In this document: positions 35,384 to 46,800 of the stretch, piece after piece
Numbering within the stretch: position 1 is the first letter of the stretch
How the letters are laid out: every line of letters begins with the position of its first letter
Source of the DNA: Arthrobotrys musiformis
Taxonomy: Eukaryota; Ascomycota; Orbiliomycetes; Orbiliales; Orbiliaceae
Reading direction: 5' to 3'
NCBI GenBank assembly: GCA_036971715.1
Contig: JAVHJL010000011.1
Span: forward strand, 1,240,001-1,304,000
DNA length: 64,000 nt
Notes under the pieces: model-generated
Database searches by the model: none
What the model was told of the DNA's origin: nothing
Seen by the model: the letters and a program-made list of their open reading frames with translations, nothing else
Made by a program: the position numbers and the translations under genes

Positions 35384-36608
35384 CTTATTTGCTGTAACGC
35401 ACCTGAGTCTATTTTAGTCGTAGTTTGGAGTGCTTCCCTTTCTATCTCTGAAAACAGGAGTTCGAATGTTCAGCTTGAGAGGGTTTTGGGGGTAGTATTT
35501 AGGCCTAAAACTTTCAGATGCTCCGTTCGAAAATTTTAAAAGTGTGTGCTGTGGAAGTTCCCAAACTCGAAGATTTGCAGCAGGGCGGGTGACTTTATAA
35601 TCAGTGAAAACCTGCTGTCGCAGCGTCAAGCCCGTTGGGCACTAGTGGATCCCCCGTTGCTGAAATTTTGACGAAACTGGCCAATAAAATTCAAAACCTG
35701 GTGGCTTTGGAGCCCACAATCCAGATCCGTTGTTGTTTTCAAGTATAGAATATGCGTCTTTTACTTTTAATTACTTCCTCTCTGACAGCCAGGTTGTCTC
35801 TAGTTGGACTAAGAAACTAGATTTATTCCTTCCACATACGTTCCCTTGTACACTTGCTTTTTTCCATTATGCAGCACCAACATCTTTTTTTCGTTATGCA
35901 GCTAGGGTACCACCTCGCAGCCATCGATATCATCACAATATAACATAGGGGCTTCAGGGTACGAGTGCTGCAGTATTTCGTGCGTAACTGCATCGTGCCC
36001 GACAAAGACTCGGTGCCGCGGCGGTATTGAATACCTTTACATATATGGCTTTACTGCAGAAAAAATGTACACCAATGTATCCCGACAAGGCTAGCCGGAA
36101 CCAAGCCTTCGCGGGGATATGCACAGCCAGTTCGCTGGTGCAGGAAAAGGGTTCAGCGTGGAGCCAATAGCCTTCGCTGAGAATATCCAGCCAATCACAA
36201 AGCTTACGGCCTTTTGTCCTTTTATGTTTCCTTTTTTCCTCCCCATTGAAATTTGGGGCCTTCGAATTTGCACCCCAAATTTTTGTTCAAACAGGCTTTT
36301 TGGGAAAACCGACCCCAACACACTAAAATGTTATAAAACCACCCACTTCCCACCCTCGATGAAAAGACAAATCAGTAACATCCGCATACAATCATCTCTA
36401 CATATTGATGGTAACAATCGATATCACTTTATTAATACTCATATGCTTGATCACATTTAAATTTCACAAATCTTTTGCCCTTCAGATCTTCTGGTAGTTT
36501 CCAACTACGCACGCTATTGTGTCCTTCCTCCCTCATAGATATTTTTATCCAGCCTTGCCGCCTATATAGCTATAGGGTTCTATCCCCTTTATCCCCAAAG
36601 GATTAAAT
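35384..36608. other. intergenic with short hairpin
   Basis: No gene is supported. A perfect 10-base inverted repeat occurs at 36249-36258 and 36273-36282 with a 14-base loop. The remainder is AT-rich sequence without coherent frames. Confidence 0.5.
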
Positions 36609-39600
36609 ATGCCACGGGTTCGAGGGCCACCCAAAGAACAATGGGAGGAATACAAAGACTTCATAGGAAGCCTTTATGTCCATCAGGGCTACACATTAGC
36701 CGATGTTTGCAAAAATCTAGCCGATAAGCACGGCTTCATCGTTGAGTATGTAGACACGGTACACCAGCATATGATACTTGCAATCAAGAGCTATTGCTCG
36801 TATTTTTATTAAATTGGTTTCAACCCCGAGATTAAGTTGTGCTAACGGTGGAGAAAAGGGACCGCCAGCTCAAACATAGGTTAAAATAGTGGGGGGTGAA
36901 TAAGAATCTAAGCAAACAGGATTGCGAAGCCATTAGCGAGAAGGTCGTCGACAGCGGCGTCCGCGTTCGTAAAAGAGATAACGATGCGCTAAATCAGAAT
37001 GTTGAAATCCTTTGCAACGGTGTTCTTCATAAAAGCGAGAAGGTTGGAAGGGCACTTAAAAGGTACCGCTTGAGTGCAGCATCTACAACTACACAGCCAG
37101 TGGCCTGCACGCCCGGGGAAATGCCAACGGAACGAGTAGAAGTATGCTTCAAAAATAGAACTCTTTCCGAAGAAGCGGCCATGGAGTTACTATTGTCGAC
37201 GCCTTCAATTTACCTTACTCTGCAAATCGCAGTATGGTTGCAAAGAGATGGTAAGTGAAAATCCGACGCATCATAGGAATAGATTTTCGGTAGGAGTATG
37301 GAACCAGTCGGTCTAACATCTCAAACCACGTGTGCAGTGGCATCAATCCCATCCCGTTTCCTTTTAGAAAATCAGCCGCCCGATGGATCATCGGATTACC
37401 AGGTGTTTAATGCATCTTCATTCTTGCGCGATCTGCAAAGCAATAAGGAAGAGACCGAGTTTGTAGACTCAATGGCGGGATTAGATAGAGATGCCATAGA
37501 CCAAGTAGTCTGGATAGACGTAAGAACAGAACCGGAAGCTTTTTACTCTCCCTATATATATTGGAATGTCCAGATCGACGTTAACTTCCTCGTCCAATTC
37601 CTTTTCCGCACCGTCTACCTCATCAACAACAATTTCATGACTGAGAACGAAATGGAGGCAATCCTCGAATTAGTTGACGCTTATAGCCAAATCAAAAACC
37701 TTTTCCTGAAAGTCCTTGCTTTGAAAAGCGAGGGAGCGCGGCAGTTTCGGGAAAATATTTCCATTTTGCCATGGGGAACGTACGAGGCCACATGCGCGAC
37801 TCCAAGGTAGAGCTGCTCAAAACACTTGCGGAATACGAAGATGGGAACCTATTATCCGAACTCCTTTCTACATTTGGTTTCAACAAAATGTCTATGTGCT
37901 CATCAATTGTTTTGGGGGTTACCCTCCCCTACTTGAAGGCGCCTGTTCAACTTCCACCACCAAACACTAGGTTTATTCGTGGATATCAACACCGCTTTGT
38001 CCGCCTGTTTAGAGAATTACTTGACCACCAGTTGGTCAAGATTGACTCCCTTGCGATATATAAGGACCCCTTGGCCTCACAGGGCCTCTCGAGTACACAT
38101 GTTTGGTTTACGGGGACTGAGGTATTGCTCGGTGCCCTTGTAAGAGGGGACACAGAAATTATCAGCTTCTTGTGCTCGAACTGTGTTGCATTTAATGACC
38201 CAAGAACGTTGATGGAAGTCATTTTTTCGCGGGGTGTCCCTGCGGTCAAACTTTGGATCGAGAAGAAGGCGTCCGTAAATGCCCAATGGATGGATTCCGA
38301 TGCTTATATTTGGAATTCACAGTCTGTGTTCTGGCCTTGGCCTGGAAAACAGCCTCCTATAATGTACAGGCGCAGGCGCTGCCATCATCCACTTGCTGAT
38401 ACGGTATTCGAGTTTGGCAAACACTACCCCTTCGAAGTAGGCTGCGCAGGAGACAACATCAACCGCATCGACCGCAGTATTAAAATTATCTGTCTGCTTT
38501 TGAAAGCACCATACGCGGATCTGAACCTTCGGGGCGTGCACACAACCTGGCAGATAACTCGCCCGTGTTTCAAACAGTGTAACGACCCCAAGTGTTCGGA
38601 TGGGCGACCATTCTCCGACGATATAGATATCCTCTGCCAGAACTGCCAGTCCGCACCTCGATCCCAGCCTAGTTTTCAATGTGGAGAGAAAGACTGCTTC
38701 TGTTTGGGGTACCCTCTTCCCCGACCGCTCTTTGACAGGCTTTTCTGGGGTTTGGTTCAAATTCAGGACCCAGAGTTAAAATTCTTCAAGTGGATTCTGA
38801 AAGAGCGACTGCCATTCAGCAATCTGGAGGATATATTGCTGCAATCTATTGATACAACCATTCTCCCACATGGCTACTCAAACTTTCAGCTTTTTCAAGC
38901 CCTGGTCGACGCCTACCCCTATTTACAAAATGCCCTATGCTGCGATCGGCTTCTCGCAGAAGCTATTTATTATCGACAGGACGACATTGTGTCGATGATC
39001 AGAAACCAACGAGACCAGCGGAACAAATCTGTATACGTACACAATGTATCTCCTCCTCAATGCAGTCCGTTGGACATGCCAGCTTCCAACCGGCAAGATG
39101 AGACCGAACAAACACAAACAGATTACATTCAAAGCCTACTCCGAAATGCATCAATCGAAACCCTGTCGCATGATGAGCGAGTTGAATACATAGAAAAGGC
39201 ACTTAGCCTTGGCTTCGGATGTGATGATTGGAGCAAAGATCTGTTCGTTATCTCAAGTAACAGGTCCACGTTCGACCCGTCTATTTGGTACATATATGAT
39301 AATGCAGCGTCGATGTACGCAACCCGATCCCTCTTCAGCGATTGGGCTCAACAACACAAACAGGCTACAATTGCTATTTATCCAGATCTATCAAAAGGAA
39401 TTATCGATCACGAGTGGTCCGACGCTGATCACAAAACCAACAGGAAATGGCACATTTTTCGACTGTCATATCTCAAATCTATCATCAAATTCCTCTTAAA
39501 GAATAACTATTTGGAAGCATTTAAGAGTTTACTGGCATTATTTACTCGCAAGGATACATCTATGTACAGTGGTGTATGGTTCGGCGTTGTGGTCAGCCAA

Positions 39601-41004
39601 GCTATTGAGGGATTCAGCGATTGGGGGCCGGCCATACACACACCCACACGCAAGAGCTCTGACGCAAAAATTAGTTTCTGGGGGAAACAAAGCACCACCT
39701 ACAGAAAGGAAAAATATTTGCATTCGCTTTGGAGAATAGATTTTCTCATAGCTTCGTTTGAGTTGCTAAAGCATCACACACCCGATAAAGTTTCTCGTCG
39801 CCCAATACTCATCCTTATGAAGGTGACCATAAGTATTCTCATAGGATGCAAACCCGGCCCTGAGCAAGACGGACCCAGCCCCCAACTACACAAAAATACT
39901 TTGGCACTCCTAAGGAATTTAGGAGCCATATACCTAGATATTGATCCAGAATTTGCATCGCTCGAACATTTATTTAGCAGTATCCCTGAGCTTCACGTCA
40001 TGGTAATCGCGAGTGTGTGGCACACTATCATTTGTAGTGTACAACCATGCCAGATTTTAGAGAACCTGAAGCCTCTGATAGAAGTCGGGTTTGATATCAA
40101 TGCGAAGGATATGCATGGCTGCTCTCTCCTTATGGAAGTCTGCATCAATCAGTATGATCCTTCGGGAATTTACAGTCGCGAAAGAAAGAAAAAACTCTTC
40201 AGCGATATGCCTGTGCCCTACAGGTTTGAATCGAGACGTTTTCACATCGACTTCACTGTGTGGGATAGTGTACAAAGGTTTAATTATCTTGTTTACATCA
40301 AGGGCTTAATTGAACTCGGGGCGAAGGTTGATCTGGCGTTCGTTCCCCAGGTTGGCGGGATAGGTACCTTCACAATTTTGTACTTTTGGGTCGAAGAGGG
40401 AAACTACGAAGTTGTTGAGTTACTCTTAATGTCCGGGGCGGTAAAACTCTTAGAATACAGCACGATGTGGTATTATGATTGGGGCATAGGAAATGGGACC
40501 CGCCATGTCCCAATGACTAATCCGTCGCGTCCTAAACCGATTGACGAAGATTGCCGCACGCTCAGTCCCTTACAAAGAGCCGCATATGATGGCAATCAGA
40601 AAATGGTTCTCCTTTTACTCAGATACGGAGCGGACGTCGACAACTGCCTTAAACATGGGTTTACGGCACTCTACCGAGCAGCGCAAATGGGCAGACTGGA
40701 TGTGGTAGATTCTTTACTGAAAGCAGGGGCGAAAAAGAAAAGGGAACAAGCTGCAGAAATTGCAGAGGAAAATGGATTTCACGAAATAGCAAAGAAGATC
40801 CGTACATTTCCTATCAAAGAGGATAAGATCCAGGAAAAGATTAAACAAGACTACATGCAAGTTACGGATCTTATTGGGGACAGCGTTGGGCGTACGGATA
40901 CCCAAGGGGATTGTGTGGGCCGGATAGAGACTAACGGAGAGGAGGCTGGCGGTAGTCGCATCGAATACATATCTGAAGAACCCTTTGGGATCTTACCCGG
41001 TTAG
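36609..41004 (+). pseudogene. Clr5-domain ankyrin-repeat protein, apparently disrupted
   Basis: The reading segments 36609-36745, 36859-37250 and 37338 to about 37770, then about 37771-41004, together make one Clr5-plus-ankyrin protein of roughly 1,400 residues. Segment one opens with a Clr5 domain (WEEYKDFIGSLY, HGFIVE); segment two continues it as DRQLKHRLK, then a TAG at 36887-36889, then WGVNKN. The stop falls exactly one codon before the conserved WG of the domain. Between about 37,730 and 37,810 the frame must shift once to join the large C-terminal frame. That frame holds a Cys-rich patch (CNDPKCSDG, CQNCQS) and two ankyrin repeats near the end (SPLQRAAYDGNQKMVLLLLR, TALYRAAQMGRLDVV). 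Clr5-ankyrin genes are lineage-specific in filamentous ascomycetes and of unknown function. It may instead be two shorter genes; the last frame alone, from 37771, codes for 1,077 residues. Confidence 0.6.
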
Positions 41005-41429
41005 ATTTTTATTTTACAAATTTCTTGGTGTTTTCTTTTGACATATTTGTCTGTCATGCATCATGGAACTACTATTCAGCATATGAGCTGCTGGCGGCCC
41101 CCTATCATTTTCAATATTCTTTTTCGATTTGGTTCCTATGTAGTTTAGAATAATATATTTTGTTGTGAAACCTATTATATTAACTCACATTGATATAACA
41201 ATTGCAATTGAACCAATCTACACCCACGAATCTTCGATGCCCCAGCGCACGCAGTTCTTTATTTTCTCAAGTCCTAATTTCGGGGGCAAAAAAAAGTTTA
41301 GTTACAGACTGTGCGTTAAGACTGTAAGACTATAATTTCCGGACTTCAATTCATACTTGTTTCTCAACGCAAATATTGCAACAAATCAAAAGTTTCCAGT
41401 CTCCTCGCAGGCATGATCCTGCGCAAAGA
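41005..41429. other. intergenic, no gene seen
   Basis: The AT-rich stretch lies between the Clr5-ankyrin and CorA-like genes and contains no supported frame. The left boundary of the next gene is itself uncertain. Confidence 0.4.
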
Positions 41430-43886
41430 TGGCACAGCAAGACCAATCCATCCCCAATATCGCTAGCACCTCAAGTTCCAGGTGTCAATGGTCAGCTTTC
41501 TACTAACCGCGATTGGCCCTCGGAACCTCCCTTCCGAGAATATCCTTGCCCCCCAATCGCTCCAATTCGTCCTCACCCCAAAAATCTTGTGATCCCTTCT
41601 GCAAATGCAAGGATTAGAGGCCACGAAAACGACAAGGCTGCACTGCACAAGCGCTCACGAAATTTGCGAAAGGAAAGGACTGCGTGTTTGTAGGTGCCTT
41701 ACTACGCGGCTTTCGGAGGCGATGTTTCGAATTCTTGGACCCCGCTTTTTTAAGGGGGTGTCGGGGCGTAAAACTTATAAATATTTCTTGCTTGGGCCCT
41801 ATGCAGCGACGTGCATTTGCATTCTATCTTTTACGAGGTGTTCGAGTAAGCAGTCCGGCTGAATAATATTATCACGATCGAAAAACTTGTATACCAGGAT
41901 TCACGATTCGAAGCGACCCAGCCGCACTTTCGCGATCTTTTTTTCGAGCGATTGAAGAGTTCCAATCGATTAATTCACCATATAAAAAAAACCATGAGCC
42001 GGAATTCGACGAACTCGCGGGCGAGTTACACAAGCAGCTCGATCACTCCGCTATCCGTCGAAGTCTTGGAGCGAGCGGGTAGTAAGTGTTGGATTCTTTC
42101 CTTTTCCAGAACACAACTCAAAACATCAACATATCAGCCGCCGATGTCTCGTCCTATATATATGTCGAGACAGATTTGGTAGCCGCGGGATTTTAGCCTC
42201 CATATATACTAGTAAATAATAGCTTACAAATTGGCACAGGTCAGGAATGGGACTATAGAGTAACGGATATTGACGAAATTTTGCGCAGTCGTACGTATTT
42301 ACCTTCGTTTAGAGTTAATCGATAACAATATGATTATAAATAATGACATACCTTTTAACATCTTTTTTTTTTTTTGTACAAATATAGGATCAACTTCTCC
42401 AACATTTGTGTAAGAGCTTCGCTTTTAATATGATGAAGACATATAAACTAGTTGAGGGTGAAGATTTTGAAGAAACTAACACCAGAGCCTGATAGGTTCG
42501 CAAAATCACAAGTGCTTCAGCTCGGTGCTCTTGATCTTCGCACAAGGCTCGAGGGTTACTATGGCATGCCCACTGATATTTGGTCTCAGACCCAATGGGA
42601 CTCGAACGGGTTTTTCGGGTGTGCCAGTGGTGCAGGGAGCCGACACAGTAAGTGTCAATCACCTTGTCAAAACCTACAATTGCAACCCTGCATGCGCGGG
42701 GTGATACTTCGATGCCCAGCTAACAATGTACACTCAATAGAAACATGGTTCCGTTTTCTAATAAAGATATTCGATCAAACGAAGGACGAAAAAACCGGCC
42801 AGATACAGACGACAGCCTTTGGTAACCCAAAGTATACTTACGATTGGTACAAACTGGGATTCTTTAGCACATGGTCCCCAGATGGCCCCAAAAGTATCCT
42901 CTGCTTGGACTGCCCCGAAAATTTTGTGCTGCATGTTCGCAAATCATTGGCTAGCGTTAGCAGTGACAGTTTCTTCTGTGATCCTTATGCCTTCCACCCT
43001 TACATTGTTGGCGGAGCAGTCAGCACTTTCGACGCGGCGGTTTGGTCGCTCCGTGACCTTGTTCGCATGACGGAAAAGGTAATCCAAACTTGGCTACTTA
43101 ATTATATGTCAGTGTTTTGGTGCGCAGTGACTAATATTTCGTGATTCCTAGCACCGAAACCGGAACGAGAGAATGAACGACTATGAAGACCACTTCGACT
43201 ACCTCCACGAACTATCTAGACACGTAATCCATTCCGGAGAGATCCTCACCGTGGCCACTGAGGTCATGTCGAAAATGGTTCATCGGCATGAAGGGATTTT
43301 GCCACGTGTGGAGGACGGCTACGAAGCAGAAGATGCAATCAGGCAAGTTGGAGATAATTTGGACTTTTACCAGGGTTTGCTCTATGGGTTCAAATGTCGA
43401 TGTGAGGCGATGCAAATGCGGCATCAGAATGAGATTTCTTTGGTATGTTTAGGATTCACAGACGGCTAGTTAGGCTATGGATCCAATGGCATCATTTTCG
43501 CTGACATGATCGATTAAATTTTAGGCACAAAGTCGTGCGGTTGCCTCTGACGCGGCAGCAATGAAGGCGATAGCGGGGTTGACGATTGTATTCCTACCAG
43601 CAACATTTGTTTCTGTAAGGACTCCTCCACACCCTCTCGTTGGATGGACGGGAATATATGGTTATCCAACCGGTTTGAAAATTAAGTATGACTAATTACT
43701 GACGCATTTGTAATTTCCTTCCAACAGGCCATCTTTAGCATGAGCTTCTTCGATAACGGAGAACAGTGGGGCCTATCCCCCAAAATCTGGATATATTGGG
43801 TTATTGCAGTCCCGGTTACTCTTATCACTGTCCTCCTGTTGCGCAGGGGCCCTAAGGGCAGCATCATGCGATTCTTTTCTTTTTAA
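41430..43886 (+). pseudogene. CorA-like two-helix membrane protein gene, probably decayed
   Basis: The C-terminal exons are clear: up to 43078, 43152-43442, 43525-43614 and 43728-43886. They encode a long helix with YLHELSRHVIHSGEILTVA, then AAMKAIAGLTIVFLPATFVS and, after the last splice, AIFSMSFFDNGEQWGLSPKI with a second helix. This is the fungal CorA-like (Mg2+ transporter fold) family. Its upstream parts are recognisable (DLRTRLEGYYGMPTDIW, EWDYRVTDIDEIL, EPEFDELAGELHKQL) but do not connect in one frame. The exon ending near 42290 joins 42388 out of frame, and between about 42,480 and 42,495 the frame shifts so that EGEDFEETN is followed by a stop, while PDRFAKSQVLQLGA continues in another frame. 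I therefore call it decayed; a sequencing error or missed exons could also explain this. The N-terminal limit is approximate. Confidence 0.5.
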
Positions 43887-46800
43887 AAGAATTTGAGTTT
43901 TTTTTCGATCGAACGAAGTTTATATTTTCTGGGATCAGGGATAATGCGACTTTTGGGATGGGCCGGATGGTTAGATATAAAATTTGACGATCGAATCTTT
44001 ACCGTTTCTTGCGTGATTAGCATGCATAGTGTCATTCGATGGATGTTCACAGGGTAGCATTGGTATTTTCATGTATTTGTAATCTTGCGTGGTATATAAA
44101 TTTTAATATTTTGGATTCATGTTGCAACGTTAACTTGTCAACTTCAAATAAAATGCGTGCCGTCATGAGCGCGAGCGCACGTCTACGATATAACATTTAA
44201 GAGATCCAACTAATACCAATCGCCGTTTAGAACCTTGCGACAGCCTAGTCCCGTTGCATCATATGTTGGATCGCGAAGTGCGACAGGTCTAACGTATACC
44301 AACAGGTCCCACGTGCACAGACGCTTACTGACATTGGCGGCAGAAACATTCGTCTATCATAGCGACTTCCTTGAACATGTGTCTAACAGCTTATCGATTA
44401 TCTGAAGGTTCGACAGTTGTGGTCCTAGTTTTTTAGGCGATAATCTGGACCGATCGGGCTAACACGGCCGCCGACCCACAAGGAATGTCCCTGCTCGTAG
44501 ACACCTCGACCGCATCGAGGTATCAACATGAGATGGATCGTCAAAATTTAAAAAGATAACTCATCATCAAGTACTAAAATACAAAGATAATCGAACGCTT
44601 GCGTCTATTGACTTTACCCAATATTGACTAGAATCTACCGCTTTTTCTCTGGTCTGGAGTAAACTCTCTTTTTCCCTTGGTCTGGACCACTTTTCTCTCC
44701 CTCGAAACTAGGCTATCAAAGATATGAAAGGATCGACGGAAAAGCGGGTCTGTATCGATATCTTCCCACTCCAACATTTAACTCACCAAGCCAGGACGGA
44801 GATAGCTCAGAATCAAGCCCACTATCCGGGAAACGGCATCGATATCACGCAAGGACGACCCCCCAAAGGAACACCAGTAACTTGAATCGTCAAAGGTTTA
44901 GAACCTGCAAGGGAAATAGATCGGCTACAGACCAGCGATATGGTCACTAGCGGCACAACGTTGATCCCTACGGGACGAGATACATATCTGCATCAGACCT
45001 TTTCCTTTCTTTCTCGTTTACCAACAGGCGAATAGGAAGAGGGTTCTTAAGAGAAAAATTTTTTGTCCCTTTGCATGTGTGCTCTGCCACTGCAGGTGGG
45101 CGAGACGCTGATGCAAGGGACTAACCTTTAGCGGAGCTGGGGACTGCGTTATCCCCCCGCGCCACCAATGTAAGCCGTTGCAGTCTCCTGCAGTCCCCAA
45201 GCTCTGTTAGCAACCGATAGCAAGGAACTACCACAGGGGAACGGAGAGAGAAAGGAAACATAGAAAACTCAAGAGCTGCATGTACGCCAAAATTGCGTAA
45301 CTAGCAGCTGATAGCTGGATGGAGGGTCAATTGGTCTAGACAATTGTTGGATACATTCCCAACCTCCCCCTCTCCTCTGCATGCACATGGTCGGCATGGT
45401 TTATAGGCGGGTGCTAATCCTAGCAGCGTACCATATCCATTCGCGTTGCATGTTGGCATTTCTCTAGACACAAATGATGGCATTTGCAAGCGCTGGTATA
45501 ATAATAGTTATTTCTTGTGAAGCTACGGATTTGGATATATTTGAGACCTGAAAGCTAACAGCTGTCCATGCTGAAATCCAGGATCTGGGTATTCATGCCG
45601 ATCATGACGGGCATTCATGCCAAGCTGGTGCTTGGTAGCACGCAGTTTGAACGGACGGTATGTTGAAATACTTCTTTTTCTTGTTTAAACGAACCGAAAA
45701 GGGCCATGGAACGGATCCAATTGTCCCGCAAATGCAATGCGGACGAAGCAAAGGGATGTCGGATCGAAGGGGTAGCATCATGCTAGCAACAGAGGGGGTG
45801 AAGAAAGGGACAGGAAAGCACACGCATGTATGGACACACCACGCCCAGGATGCACATCGTGGAAATCGCTAACCGACCGGTGTCCTTTCGTGTCAACTTG
45901 TGTTTTTTCGGGGAAACTATCCTGCTCCCATAATGCCGTGCACAGGAGGCGTCATTTTTTTTTTGTCTTGGTCTTTTTCTAGACCAGACTTGTCCATGGC
46001 CATGTGGAACTTTACAGTGGCGGAGACCGCCCCATCATGCCATGCGGTTTCCCTTTGAAAGGGAAAAAACAATAATTACCTGCGACTTACTTTTTGGTGA
46101 CCTCACTCGTTAAACGCAGCTGTTGCCGGACCAATGCAATCGAGTGGAAATGCAGGATGGACAGGAACCGCGTGAACGCCGCCGACCTAATCTGAAAGTC
46201 CCCCAACCGCTTGACTATGGGATCGTGCAGTAGCTAGTCAAGGACTGAGACCAAGGGTTCCAAAAGCTTATGCGGCTAAGCTGTATAGGTGTGGAGACCG
46301 ATAAGATCGGCTGGTATAGCCCGACCCTTCGTACCCTGGCACTTCATCATCGAAAGACAGGTGCATGACTTACGATATAAGTGGAAGACGCTGTCAAATG
46401 AAACTTAATACAAGCTTGTTTGTAAAGCCGTTTGAGATCAAAGGCTTTAGGATTGATATCCGGATATGAGTATTATTTTTGTCAGATGTTACCGTAAATA
46501 ACCTGTCAAGATATTAACCAACAGGCGCAAGCGAAGCAACGATACCATCGGGTCGAAGCTCCAACAGGAACAGCGGATAGCTGGTTTTGCAAGCACTTAC
46601 TTCGATGTATCTAGTCTCGTACCCACATGCTATCCAACTTTCAATTAGCCATCCGGCAGGCGCGTGCTGGTGTTGGATTAAGATTTCATCAGATACCTCT
46701 GGCTTCACGAAATCCAAGCCAATCCAAGCCAAATTCAAGCCTCAAATTGCACTCAAATAACGATATATTCTCTGCAGGAGTGGTTACCTATCCAACATGC

